From an uncultured Rhodospirillales bacterium (GTDB lineage: Bacteria > Pseudomonadota > Alphaproteobacteria > Acetobacterales > Acetobacteraceae): 32,020 nt of DNA. The position numbers were made by a program, and so were the translations under genes. Location of the stretch: NCBI GenBank assembly GCA_903845065.1, contig CAIMWH010000260.1, positions 1 to 32,020 on the forward strand, given 5' to 3'. Under the pieces are notes generated by a model. The model was not told the DNA's origin. It did no database searches and saw only the letters and a list, made by a program, of their open reading frames with translations. Positions 16,555 to 24,763 of this stretch are shown here, in pieces (the stretch's first letter is position 1; each line of letters begins with the position of its first letter).

Positions 16555-18261
16555 ATGGCGACGGACGACATGGCGACGGGCACGGCGGATGCTGCTCCGG
16601 ATAGCGCGGGGCGGGATTTCATTCGCGATATCATCCAGGCGGACCTCGATGCCGGCCGGGTGCAAACCGTGGTCACGCGGTTTCCGCCCGAGCCGAACGG
16701 CTTCCTGCATATCGGGCACGCCAAGTCGATCTGCCTGAATTTCGGCGTGGCCACCGAGTTCGGCGGGCGCTGTCATCTTCGGTTCGATGACACCAATCCG
16801 ACGAAGGAAGAACAGGCCTTCATCGACGCCATCACCAAGGATGTGCGCTGGCTCGGGTTCGACTGGGGCGAGCACCTGTATCACGCCTCCGACTATTTCG
16901 AGCAGTTGTATGAATGGGCCGAGCATCTGATCGGCAAGGGCGTGGCGTATGTCGATGACCAGTCGCCGGACGAGATGCGGGAAAGCCGCGGCACGCTGAC
17001 GGAGCCGGGCCGCAACAGCGCGTTCCGCGATCGGACGGTGGCGGAGAACCTGGACCTGTTCCGGCGGATGAGGGCGGGCGAGTTCCCCAATGGCGCCCGC
17101 GTGCTGCGGGCCAAGATCGACATGTCCTCGGGCAACATGAACCTGCGCGATCCGGCGCTATATCGCATCCTGCATGCGACGCATCCGCGCACCGGGGACG
17201 CCTGGTGCATCTACCCGACCTATGATTTCGCGCATGGGCAGTCGGACGCCATCGAGGGGATCACCCATTCGGTGTGCACGCTGGAGTTCGAGGATCACCG
17301 GCCGCTGTACGACTGGTGCCTGGAGCATCTGCCAGTGCCGTCGCGGCCAAGGCAGTACGAGTTCGCGCGGCTCAACATCGGCTACACCGTGCTGTCCAAG
17401 CGCGTGCTCACCACGCTGGTGCGCGACGGGCATGTGAACGGGTGGGACGATCCGCGCATGCCGACCATCGCGGGGCTGCGGCGGCGCGGCGTGCCGGCTT
17501 CGGCCATTCGCGATTTCGCCAGGCGGATCGGGGTGGCGCGGGCCTACAGCGTGGTGGACTACGCGATGCTGGAGCATGTCATCCGCGAGCATCTCAACCG
17601 CAGCGCGCCGCGCCGGATGGCGGTGCTGCGGCCATTGAAGGTGGTGATCGAGAACTACCAGGAGGGCGTCACCGAGACGCTGCCGGCGATCAATCACCCC
17701 GATGACGCGGACCAGGGGGTGCGCGAGATCACCTTCGGGCGCGCGTTGTATATCGAGCGTGACGATTTCATGGAGAACCCGCCGAAGAAGTTCTTCCGGC
17801 TTGGCCCGGGGCGCGAGGTGCGGCTGCGCTACGGCTACTTCATTACCTGCGTGGGCGTGGTGAAGGATGCGGCCGGCGAGGTGGTGGAACTGCGCTGCAC
17901 CTACGATCCGGCAACCAAGGGTGGCAACGCGCCCGATGGCCGTAAGGTGCAGGCGACGATCCATTGGGTGGAGGCGAGCACGGCGCGTCCGGCGGAAATC
18001 CGGCTCTACAACCAGTTGTTCACCCGGCCCGATCCTGCGGCGGAGGGCGAGATTTTCGACCACCTCAATCCCGACTCGCTGGAAATCCTCGCGGGCTGCC
18101 TAGTGGAGCCGGCGCTGGCGGTGGCCAACACGCCCGAGACCGTGCAGTTCGAGCGCACCGGCTATTTCTGCCCGGACCCCGACAGTTCGTCGGACCGCCT
18201 GGTGTTCAACCGCACCGTGGGGCTGCGCGATACCTGGGCCAAGGTAAAGGCGGGAGCGTAA
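16555..18261 (+). CDS. glnS: Glutaminyl-tRNA synthetase
   Basis: This class I aminoacyl-tRNA synthetase, 568 residues, charges tRNA-Gln with glutamine. The opening [17 protein letters not shown] carries the HIGH motif at 52-55. [18 protein letters not shown] follows at about 76-93, [22 protein letters not shown] at about 218-239, and the KMSKS-equivalent VLSKR is at 279-283. The C-terminal anticodon-binding beta-barrels are present ([25 protein letters not shown] near 390). These features separate it from glutamyl-tRNA synthetases. An N-terminal extension of about 35 residues precedes the catalytic core; a second ATG at 16570 could equally be the start, since no strong ribosome binding site decides. 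It stands alone, about 97 bp after the enolase-family gene and convergent with the PEP-CTERM gene. Confidence 0.97.
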   Translation: MATDDMATGTADAAPDSAGRDFIRDIIQADLDAGRVQTVVTRFPPEPNGFLHIGHAKSICLNFGVATEFGGRCHLRFDDTNPTKEEQAFIDAITKDVRWLGFDWGEHLYHASDYFEQLYEWAEHLIGKGVAYVDDQSPDEMRESRGTLTEPGRNSAFRDRTVAENLDLFRRMRAGEFPNGARVLRAKIDMSSGNMNLRDPALYRILHATHPRTGDAWCIYPTYDFAHGQSDAIEGITHSVCTLEFEDHRPLYDWCLEHLPVPSRPRQYEFARLNIGYTVLSKRVLTTLVRDGHVNGWDDPRMPTIAGLRRRGVPASAIRDFARRIGVARAYSVVDYAMLEHVIREHLNRSAPRRMAVLRPLKVVIENYQEGVTETLPAINHPDDADQGVREITFGRALYIERDDFMENPPKKFFRLGPGREVRLRYGYFITCVGVVKDAAGEVVELRCTYDPATKGGNAPDGRKVQATIHWVEASTARPAEIRLYNQLFTRPDPAAEGEIFDHLNPDSLEILAGCLVEPALAVANTPETVQFERTGYFCPDPDSSSDRLVFNRTVGLRDTWAKVKAGA

Positions 18262-18345
18262 ACGCAGGCTCCCCGCCTGCCGCGCATCTTGCGATGCACG
18301 CCAAGCGGGGCAGGTCGCGGCGTAATTGCCTGTCGCTGGCGGGTG

Positions 18346-19089
18346 TTACTTCCGCCGACGGATGGCGCCGAGGCCAACCAGGCCGAAGCCGAGCAGGGCC
18401 ATCGACATCGGCTCCGGGGTGTAGACCATGACGGTCAGATCCTGGAAATCATGGTCGCCGGAGCCACCGAGGTAGTTTTCGTCGGACAGGCCGAGGTAGG
18501 CCTGCGGGTTCGGACCGGCATTGGCGCCGAAGCTCGGACCGAGATCACCGAAGCTGGTGGCGGTCTCGACGATGACGGCACCGTCGACGACCGCTGCGCC
18601 AGTGGCGTCGATGGTCGAGACGGAGTCCCCGTTCAGGATGGTACGGCTCGAAGACTGCCGGAAGTAGGTGAAGCCATAGGGAATGGCGCCCGTGGCGGTC
18701 ATGTCATAGCTGAAGGACTGACCGACGGTGGAGTCCGCCAAGCCGAGCGGCGCGCAGCCGTGGTTGCAGAAGTAGTCGCCGGCGGCTTCGGCGGCGGCGC
18801 GGCTGGTGCCCACCCAGAACTCGTTGGTGAACCCGGCGTTGCCGTAGCCGGTGGCGCCCGGGAGAGCGTTCGGCCCGAACACGAAGGTGTAGAGGCCGGT
18901 GGTGCTCGCATTCAGCGTCGCATTGACGAAGCCGTTGGTGCCGGTGGGAATGCTCTGGCCGGGTTCAACGTCCCACGCATCCGTGGTGGTGGTGCCGGTG
19001 ACGGTCAGCCCCTGCGCCGAGGCGGCGTGCGGCCCGAAGGCCATCGTCGCGACACCGAGGGCGGCCGCAAGAAGAAATCTCTTTTTCAT
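18346..19089 (-). CDS. PEP-CTERM sorting domain-containing exported protein
   Basis: This 247-residue secreted protein has a Sec signal peptide (about 1-25, ending AASAQ) and a C-terminal PEP-CTERM tripartite signal: PEP at 225-227, a hydrophobic helix SMALLGFGLVGLG and a basic end RRRK. Exosortase is expected to cleave at this signal, as in exopolysaccharide- or biofilm-associated surface proteins. The body is rich in Thr, Ser, Gly and Asn, includes C108/C112, and ends with SGDHDFQDLTVMVYTPEP, a pattern common in this class. The domain has no recognisable enzymatic motif. A GGAGG ribosome binding site lies 7 bases before the start. It is monocistronic and preceded by a sigma-54 promoter. No exosortase gene is in the window. 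Confidence 0.93.
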   Translation of the reverse strand: MKKRFLLAAALGVATMAFGPHAASAQGLTVTGTTTTDAWDVEPGQSIPTGTNGFVNATLNASTTGLYTFVFGPNALPGATGYGNAGFTNEFWVGTSRAAAEAAGDYFCNHGCAPLGLADSTVGQSFSYDMTATGAIPYGFTYFRQSSSRTILNGDSVSTIDATGAAVVDGAVIVETATSFGDLGPSFGANAGPNPQAYLGLSDENYLGGSGDHDFQDLTVMVYTPEPMSMALLGFGLVGLGAIRRRK

Positions 19090-19218
19090 TTAACATCCTC
19101 CATAATACAGTCAAAATTCGCTTCTAAAAACGACCGATAAACAGTCGCCGATCCGCTCAAATTATCGTGGCAAGAATGTAATCTTATCTGCCATTCAGGG
19201 CGGTCGCACCAAGTCTCT

Positions 19219-19235
19219 TGCAATTCAAATGCCAG
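19219..19235 (-). promoter_or_regulatory. Sigma-54 (-24/-12) promoter for the PEP-CTERM gene
   Basis: Read on the minus strand the site is CTGGCATTTGAATTGCA. It fits the sigma-54 consensus YTGGCACGRNNNTTGCW with the obligatory GG-N10-GC spacing. It points at the PEP-CTERM gene, and a start of transcription about 12 bases downstream would give a leader of about 120 bases. The surrounding 19090-19363 gap is much richer in A+T than the rest of the window. PEP-CTERM genes in several bacteria are known to depend on RpoN and the PrsK/PrsR two-component system, which supports the call. Confidence 0.8.
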
Positions 19236-19274
19236 AGGCGTGCTGGTTTTTAGTCTATTGGAATCGCTGTCGTA

Positions 19275-19302
19275 ATTTTTGTGACGATCATTCCACAAAA
19301 AT
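19275..19302. promoter_or_regulatory. Palindrome, candidate upstream activator site for sigma-54 promoter
   Basis: ATTTTTGTG (19275-19283) and CACAAAAAT (19294-19302) form a perfect 9-bp inverted repeat around a 10-base spacer. Its centre is about 80 bases upstream of the expected transcription start, where a sigma-54 enhancer-binding protein such as PrsR would bind. The rest of the gap up to the acyl-CoA dehydrogenase stop at 19364 shows nothing else recognisable. It could alternatively be a terminator hairpin of the upstream acyl-CoA dehydrogenase gene, since T- and A-rich arms flank it. Confidence 0.55.
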
Positions 19303-19363
19303 CATGTGTAAAAAATCCCGACAGGCCCGCGCCGAGTCCTATACCGGCGGGGCAGCCAGGGTA

Positions 19364-21049
19364 TCAGCCCGGGAGAACCGCCGCGCACGCCGTGGCGGCG
19401 GCATCGGTGGGTTCCAGCGGATCGCGCGGCAGCACGCGGTGGCGCAGCACCATGGCGGCGAGGGCGTGGCGCCGCGGATCGCCCAGCCGGGTAGCTTCCC
19501 AGGCCATGGCGGCGGCGGAGGTCACGTTGTAGAGCGCGGTTGCGGCCTGCCGGGCGAGGGCGGGGTTGGTGGTGGCCTGCATCGCCAGGTCCACGGCACG
19601 ATGGAAGGCGGCGCGCAGGCCCGCCACCTCGTCGGAGGTTTCCAGCAGCGCCCCGACATGGGCGGAGAGTGCTTCCAGCGCGCCCTCGCGGCTGGCGGCG
19701 CGCAGCACGTCGAGCGCCACGATGTTGCTGGTGCCTTCCCAGATCGAGCCGAGATGGGCATCGCGCAGCAGGCGGGCGTCGGGCCATTCCTCGATGTAGC
19801 CGACGCCGCCGCGCACCTCCATGGCATCGCCAGTGACGCCGCGGGCGTCGCGGCAGGCTCGGAATTTGATGAGGGGGGTGAGGATGCGGAGCAGGGCGTA
19901 GGCGCCGGGTTCGCCGGCATCGGAGCGGCGCAGGGCGTCGGCGGTTTGCAGCATCATGGTGCGGGCCTGCTCGGCGCGGACCAGCATCTTGGCGAGTTGG
20001 CGCTGCATCAGCGGCATCTCGATGAGGCGCTTGCCGAAGGCCTGGCGGTTGCTGGCGACATGCATCGCCTCGGTAACGGCGCGGCGCATCAGGCCGGCGG
20101 CGCGCACGCCGTTGGACAGGCGCGAGTTGTTGATCATGTCGGCCATCTGCTTGAAGCCCGCGCCGGCATCGCCGACCAGGTAGGCGGTGGCCCCTTCGAG
20201 GCGGATTTCGCCCGAGGCCATGGAGCGGGTGCCGAGTTTGTTCTTCAGGCGCAGGATGCGATAGGCGTTGGCGCTGCCGTCGGGCAGGGTGCGGGGGAGG
20301 AGGAAGAGGCCGACGCCCTTGAGGCCGGCCACCTTTTCACCGGCTACGCCGCCCTCGGGGCGGGCAAGCACCATGGCGAGTTCGGCATCCGCGTTGGAGC
20401 AGAACCACTTGTCGCCCCACAGACGGAAACTGCCGTCATTGCCGGGCTGGGCACGCACCGCGGTGGCGCCGACATCGGAGCCGGCGCCCTGTTCGGTCAT
20501 GAACATGGCGCCCTGGGTCAGCACATCCATGTCCTGGCTGGTCAGCGCCGGGAGGTAGCGGGCGATCAGGTCCGCGTCGCCGTATTTGCGCAGGGTGCGG
20601 GTGAGGCTGTCGGTCATGCTGACGGGGCAGCAGAGACCGAACTCGGCCTGCACGAAGAGGTAGGTGATGGCGTATTTGGCGGCGGGCGGCATGGCGGCGG
20701 GCCAGCCGAGCACGCCGGCGCGGTGGGAGAGGGCGGCGAGGCCGTACTCCCCGAAGGCGACGCGTTCGAGTTCGCGGTAGGCCGGGTGGTATTCGATAGA
20801 CTGCACATCATCGCCGCGGCGGGTGCGGTGGTGCAGCACCGGGGGGTTGCGGTCGGCGGTGCCGGCGAGATCGTCGAGCCTGCCGCCGGCGAGGGCGCCG
20901 AGGCGGTCGAGATGGGGGGTGAGGTGGGCGAGCAGGTCCGCCGGGAGGTAGAGGGTGAGCAGGCGGGCGAAGGCTGGATCGGCGCGCCAGAGGTTGATGC
21001 CGTGGCTGTCGGGAACCGCGTCGGCGCCGGTGGGGGCTGGTTCAGTCAT
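19364..21049 (-). CDS. Acyl-CoA dehydrogenase, AidB-like subfamily
   Basis: This FAD-dependent acyl-CoA dehydrogenase-fold protein has 561 residues. The extra N-terminal segment (about 1-110) resembles the AidB/AcdN type rather than the roughly 380-residue classical enzymes. Visible motifs are MTEQGAGSDVGA (184-195), WFCSNADAELAMVLAR (215-230), KLGTRSMASGEIRLEGA (271-287) and the long FAD/CoA segment around 414-444, with E438 in SIWEGTSNIV. AidB itself binds DNA and protects against alkylation, while other members act on acyl-CoAs; the C-terminal DNA-binding region of E. coli AidB cannot be confirmed here. The start overlaps the MFS gene stop by 8 bp, so the two form a transporter-dehydrogenase operon. 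Confidence 0.9.
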   Translation of the reverse strand: MTEPAPTGADAVPDSHGINLWRADPAFARLLTLYLPADLLAHLTPHLDRLGALAGGRLDDLAGTADRNPPVLHHRTRRGDDVQSIEYHPAYRELERVAFGEYGLAALSHRAGVLGWPAAMPPAAKYAITYLFVQAEFGLCCPVSMTDSLTRTLRKYGDADLIARYLPALTSQDMDVLTQGAMFMTEQGAGSDVGATAVRAQPGNDGSFRLWGDKWFCSNADAELAMVLARPEGGVAGEKVAGLKGVGLFLLPRTLPDGSANAYRILRLKNKLGTRSMASGEIRLEGATAYLVGDAGAGFKQMADMINNSRLSNGVRAAGLMRRAVTEAMHVASNRQAFGKRLIEMPLMQRQLAKMLVRAEQARTMMLQTADALRRSDAGEPGAYALLRILTPLIKFRACRDARGVTGDAMEVRGGVGYIEEWPDARLLRDAHLGSIWEGTSNIVALDVLRAASREGALEALSAHVGALLETSDEVAGLRAAFHRAVDLAMQATTNPALARQAATALYNVTSAAAMAWEATRLGDPRRHALAAMVLRHRVLPRDPLEPTDAAATACAAVLPG

Positions 21050-22286
21050 CGATGGCTCCCTTCACTCGGCCAGGCACGCTGATATAGACCGCCAGCAGCG
21101 CGCCGGTGAGCAGCATGGCGGTGACGAGGAAGACCCAGTGGTGGCCGAAGGCGGCGCCGACCACGCCGCCGGTCATCGGGCCGAAGGAGTTGCCGAGGAA
21201 GTACGCCGATGAGGTCAGCCCGAAGGTGAAGCCGCGCTCCTCGGCGGAGGTGAGCTTGGCGATGAGGGCGTTGGCGGTGGGGACGATGGCGCCGACGAAC
21301 AGGCCGACGCCGAAGCGCTCGGAGACGAAAACCCAGTAGTTCTCAGCGAAAGCCTGCGGAAAGGTGGTAAGCACCGCGCCGGCGAGGGCGATCAGCATGA
21401 CCATGCGTTCGCCCATGCGGTCGCTCAGGCGGCCGAGCAGCGGCACGGCGACGACGCCGGCGACGCCCGAGATGGAGAATGCGAGGCCGGAAAGCGTGGC
21501 AACGTCCGGCCGGTTGCCGACCAGGTCCATGACGAAGAGGCTGATGATGGGGAAAATCGCCTGCAGGCCAAATTGCGCGAGCAGCAGCACCAGCACCAAA
21601 GCAGCCATGCCCGGCGCGCGGATGAGGATGCGAAAGGAGGTCCAGGTGGAGGGGCGCTGCTTCGCCGGTGAAGGCGTGAACCGCTCCGGCACCAGCCACC
21701 AACACAGCACGAAGGACAGAATTGAGACCGCGCCGGCGACGAAGAACGGCTTGCGATAACTGCCGGTGAGGTCGGCAAGCAGACCGCCCACCACCGGTCC
21801 CATCAGCGAGCCGACAAGCTGACCGGTGGAGAGCCAACCGAGCGAGGAGCCCAGCCGGCCGCGCGGCACCTGGGTGGTCACCAGCACCACGGCGGCGGAG
21901 CTGAAACCCGCCAGCGCCCCCATCACCACACGTAACGCCAGCAACTGCCACGCACTGGTGGCCAGGCCCATCAGGATGGTGAGCAGCCCGATCGACATCG
22001 AGGCGCGCAACACCATCGGCTTGCGGCCGTAGCGGTCGGACATGCGGCCCCAGATCGGCGCGGCGAAGGCGGCGATGAAGGAGGTGATGGAGGAGAGCGC
22101 GCCGGCCCACAAATCGATCTCGGTGATGCTGCGCACGCCCACCTCGGGCAGGAACAGCGGCATGATGGGGCTGAGAATGGAGAACGAGAAGGACATCACC
22201 AACTGGACCGAAACCATGGCCCACAACGTCACCCGCCAATTGGGCGAGATGCCATCCTCCTCCACCAACGCCAGCGCATCCGCCAT
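21042..22286 (-). CDS. MFS transporter, DHA1-type (drug exporter-like)
   Basis: This 414-residue inner-membrane major facilitator has about twelve helices. Motif A is GRMSDRYGRKP (80-90) in the loop between helices 2 and 3, repeated weakly as GRLSDRMGERM in the second half. The region GPVVGGLLADLTG near 164-176 is a motif C-like antiporter signature, so proton-coupled export of a drug or metabolite is the likely role; MdtG-type proteins are similar. The gene is first of a two-gene operon with the AidB-like dehydrogenase. A palindrome at 22309-22322, just upstream of the start, may be an operator. Confidence 0.92.
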   Translation of the reverse strand: MADALALVEEDGISPNWRVTLWAMVSVQLVMSFSFSILSPIMPLFLPEVGVRSITEIDLWAGALSSITSFIAAFAAPIWGRMSDRYGRKPMVLRASMSIGLLTILMGLATSAWQLLALRVVMGALAGFSSAAVVLVTTQVPRGRLGSSLGWLSTGQLVGSLMGPVVGGLLADLTGSYRKPFFVAGAVSILSFVLCWWLVPERFTPSPAKQRPSTWTSFRILIRAPGMAALVLVLLLAQFGLQAIFPIISLFVMDLVGNRPDVATLSGLAFSISGVAGVVAVPLLGRLSDRMGERMVMLIALAGAVLTTFPQAFAENYWVFVSERFGVGLFVGAIVPTANALIAKLTSAEERGFTFGLTSSAYFLGNSFGPMTGGVVGAAFGHHWVFLVTAMLLTGALLAVYISVPGRVKGAIDD

Positions 22287-22308
22287 GCCAGCAACGCCCC
22301 CTGCCCTG

Positions 22309-22322
22309 CCTGATCGATCAGG
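22309..22322. promoter_or_regulatory. Palindrome upstream of the MFS gene, possible operator
   Basis: CCTGATCGATCAGG is a perfect 14-bp palindrome about 23 bases before the MFS start codon. It is flanked by CGCCCC and GGGGCG, so a larger hairpin is also possible. A repressor dimer site (for example TetR or MarR family, common for MFS exporters) would fit, but no regulator gene is in the window. The rest of 22287-22396 shows nothing recognisable. Confidence 0.4.
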
Positions 22323-22396
22323 ATCGGCGGGGGCGTGGGATGTGTAAAGGGGCTGAGGTCATGGCAGTCGCGCGCACGCGGTGGTCAGGGGAGGAA

Positions 22397-22659
22397 GCAA
22401 GGCTCCGCCGGCTTAGGGGCCTCCGCCCCTAAGAACCCATGACTGCTTGCGGTTGGGGTGATGGCCTTCAGCCGCGGGCCGAGATCTTGCGTGGGCGGCC
22501 GGGCGAAGCCCATCAACGTCGTCTCACCGGCGCGATCGTGGTGGCGTCCCGGATCGATTGCCTGCGGCGCAAAGGCGTTATCACCTGAAGGCCGGTCCTC
22601 CAGCCGCGAGCAGTGATGGGTTCCAAGGGGCGAGCCCCTTGGCCGGCGGAGCCTTGCTG
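22397..22659. repeat. Intergenic inverted-repeat element, copy 2 (about 263 bp)
   Basis: The ends are inverted copies of AGCAAGGCTCCGCCGGC (22397-22413 and 22643-22659). Inside the left end is the hairpin TTAGGGGC-CTCC-GCCCCTAA (22414-22433); inside the right end is CCAAGGGG-CGAG-CCCCTTGG (22624-22643). Inner blocks 22443-22470 and 22557-22573 match copy 1 at 12189-12425, while the middle is longer and diverged. It occupies nearly the whole gap between the ADP-forming ligase stop and the MFS start. No gene is supported inside. Confidence 0.87.
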
Positions 22660-22669
22660 GCCCTTCGGC

Positions 22670-24760
22670 TCATGCTGCCACTAACAAGGCGTCCACCACG
22701 CGCACGGTCCCGGTGGCTTTTTCGACCAGCACCGGGTTGAGGTCGCATTCGGTGATGACGTCTCCCAGGTCGGCGGCGAGGCGGGAGAGGTTGGCGGCCA
22801 GGGTGGTGAGGGGGGAGGTGTTGGTGGCGGGGATCAGGTTGCGGTAGCCGCCGAGCAGGGCGCCGAGCCGGGTTTGGGCGAGCATGGCGGAGGCCTGGGG
22901 CGGGCTGAGCGGGCAGAGGTCAACGGCGCGGTCGGCTTGCAGTTCGACCATGGTGCCGCCGGTGCCGAGGGTGATGACGGCGCCGAAGGGCGGGGCGGCG
23001 AGGAAGCCGGCCATGGCTTCGACGCGGTCGGCCAGATGTTCCTGGAGTTCGAAGCCGGCGATGCGGGCGTGTGGCTTGGCGGCGAGCACGCGGGCCAGCA
23101 TGGCGGTGAGGGCGGCGCGCAGGGCGGGTTCGTCGGCGATGCCGAGGGCGACGCCGCCGGCGTCGGAGCGGTGGGCGATGTCGGGCGACTCGATCTTGAG
23201 CACCAGGGGGTAGCCGATGGCGGCGGCGGCCACGATGGCAGCGTCGGGGGTGGGGACCACGGCGGAGCGGACGAGGGGGATGTGGTAGGCGGCGAGAATG
23301 CGGCGTGCGAGGCCGGCGGGAAGCGGGCCGTGCTGGCCGGCGAGTTCGGCGCGCAGGGCCGGAAGTTCGGGGTGGGGCTGGTGCGCGGTGGAGGTGGCGG
23401 GGGCAAGGGGGGCGAGGTTGCGCAGGGCGACGAGGCCGGCGCGCAGGCCGCGCAGGACCGGGACCTGGTATTCGGCCATCAGTTCGTGGATGCGCGGGTT
23501 GGTGTTCTCGGCGGTGGGCGAGACGATGACGATGGGCTTGGGGCTGCGTTCGGTCAGCTTGCCGTATTCGATGATGTGGGGGGTGTAGTTGTTGAGCATG
23601 GTGGGCGTCAGGCTGGCCTGGGAGTCCTGGACCAGGAGCAGGCTGTCGACGCCGGGGTCGGCGAGGATGGCGTCGATGGCGGCGCGGTCCTGTTCGGGGC
23701 CATGGTTGACGGTGGCGCCGAGGTCGAGCGGGTTGAGGCCGGCGGCACCGGGGAGGGCGGCGATGATGGACGCGGTGGTTTCGGGGGTGAAGGCGGCGGG
23801 CGCGATGCCGAGATCGGCCGCGATGTCACATGCCAGGGCGGTTTCGCCGCCGGAGATGCCGACGATGCCGATGCGCGGGCCGGCGGCGCGGCGGGGGGTG
23901 GATACCAGGCAGTGCAGGGTGGCGATGAGTTCCTCGTAGTCCCGCGTAACGGTGACGCCGCAGCGGGCGAAGAAACGTTCGTAGGCGTCGGCGCGGCTGA
24001 TGAGGGCGCCGGTGTGGGCCTGCACGGCGAGGTTGCCGACATCGGAACGGCCGACTTTCAGGATCGCGAGGGATTTGCCGGCGGCGCGGACGATCTCGAC
24101 GCCTTCGGCGAATTCGGCCGGGCGCTGGATCGATTCGAGCACCACGCCGATCACGCTGGTACGGTCATCGGCGGCGAAGAAGCGCATGTAGTCGGGCGCG
24201 GTGACCTGCCACTCGCTGCCCATGGTGACGATGGTGGAGAGGCCGAAATCCGACGAGTTCATCAGCGAGATGGCCGCCGAGCCGGATTGGGCGATGAGGG
24301 CGACAGGGCCGGGATGGACCTTGGCAGTGATGGTGGCGGGGTAGAGCGGCATGCGGTCGTGGGTGTCGATCAGGCCCATGCAGTTCGGGCCGTGGATCAC
24401 CATGCCGGTGGCGCCCATCACGGCGCGGCAGGCGTCGGCCTCGGCGGTGGTGAAGCCGTTGGAGAAGATCACCGCGGAGCGCACGCCGGCGCGGTCGAGA
24501 TCGGCGAGGGCGGCGGCGACGCCACTGGCGGGGATGGCGACGACGGCGGTGTCGATGCCGGGCGGGAGGGCCGCTATGCCGTTGATGACCGGCAGGCCCT
24601 CGATGGTTTCGGCGCTGGCGTGGACGGGGAGGATGGTGCCTTGGAAGCCGGCCCTTTGCAGGTTGCCGATCACCTGGTTGCCCTGGGTGCGCCGGGTGCC
24701 GGAAGCGCCGATGACGGCGACGGTCGCGGGGCGCATGATGGCTGTGACGTCGCGCTTCAT
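22670..24760 (-). CDS. Acyl-CoA ligase (NDP/ADP-forming), acetate-CoA ligase family
   Basis: This 696-residue single-chain ADP-forming acyl-CoA synthetase interconverts acyl-CoA, ADP and phosphate with the acid, CoA and ATP. The CoA-binding Rossmann domain (about 1-125) shows VAVIGASGTRRTQGNQV and HGPNCMGL. The succinyl-CoA ligase-like middle (about 150-450) contains QAHTGALISRADAYE with H249, the probable phosphohistidine, and GLNPLDLGA at 341-349. A C-terminal ATP-grasp domain (about 480-696) has PLVLKIESPDIAHRSDAGGV at 517-536. Domain order is alpha then beta, as in the fused bacterial proteins. The amidohydrolase-fold gene ends only 3 bp upstream, so the two are one operon. The acid used is unknown; cyclic or branched acids are as likely as acetate. 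Confidence 0.93.
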   Translation of the reverse strand: MKRDVTAIMRPATVAVIGASGTRRTQGNQVIGNLQRAGFQGTILPVHASAETIEGLPVINGIAALPPGIDTAVVAIPASGVAAALADLDRAGVRSAVIFSNGFTTAEADACRAVMGATGMVIHGPNCMGLIDTHDRMPLYPATITAKVHPGPVALIAQSGSAAISLMNSSDFGLSTIVTMGSEWQVTAPDYMRFFAADDRTSVIGVVLESIQRPAEFAEGVEIVRAAGKSLAILKVGRSDVGNLAVQAHTGALISRADAYERFFARCGVTVTRDYEELIATLHCLVSTPRRAAGPRIGIVGISGGETALACDIAADLGIAPAAFTPETTASIIAALPGAAGLNPLDLGATVNHGPEQDRAAIDAILADPGVDSLLLVQDSQASLTPTMLNNYTPHIIEYGKLTERSPKPIVIVSPTAENTNPRIHELMAEYQVPVLRGLRAGLVALRNLAPLAPATSTAHQPHPELPALRAELAGQHGPLPAGLARRILAAYHIPLVRSAVVPTPDAAIVAAAAIGYPLVLKIESPDIAHRSDAGGVALGIADEPALRAALTAMLARVLAAKPHARIAGFELQEHLADRVEAMAGFLAAPPFGAVITLGTGGTMVELQADRAVDLCPLSPPQASAMLAQTRLGALLGGYRNLIPATNTSPLTTLAANLSRLAADLGDVITECDLNPVLVEKATGTVRVVDALLVAA

Positions 24761-24763
24761 GGG

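Noticed and set aside
14772..16754. A 660-codon minus-strand open frame crossing the M81 and enolase-family genes
   Set aside because: It reads the real genes out of frame, is Arg/Pro/His-rich, and has no motif.
19275..19302. The palindrome as a simple intrinsic terminator of the AidB-like gene
   Set aside because: The A+T-rich stem is weak for a terminator in this G+C-rich genome, and its distance to the sigma-54 promoter fits an activator site better; not fully excluded.
12189..22659. The two copies of the long element as ends of one composite transposon
   Set aside because: The DNA between them holds ordinary chromosomal genes including glnS, with no transposase or target duplication seen.
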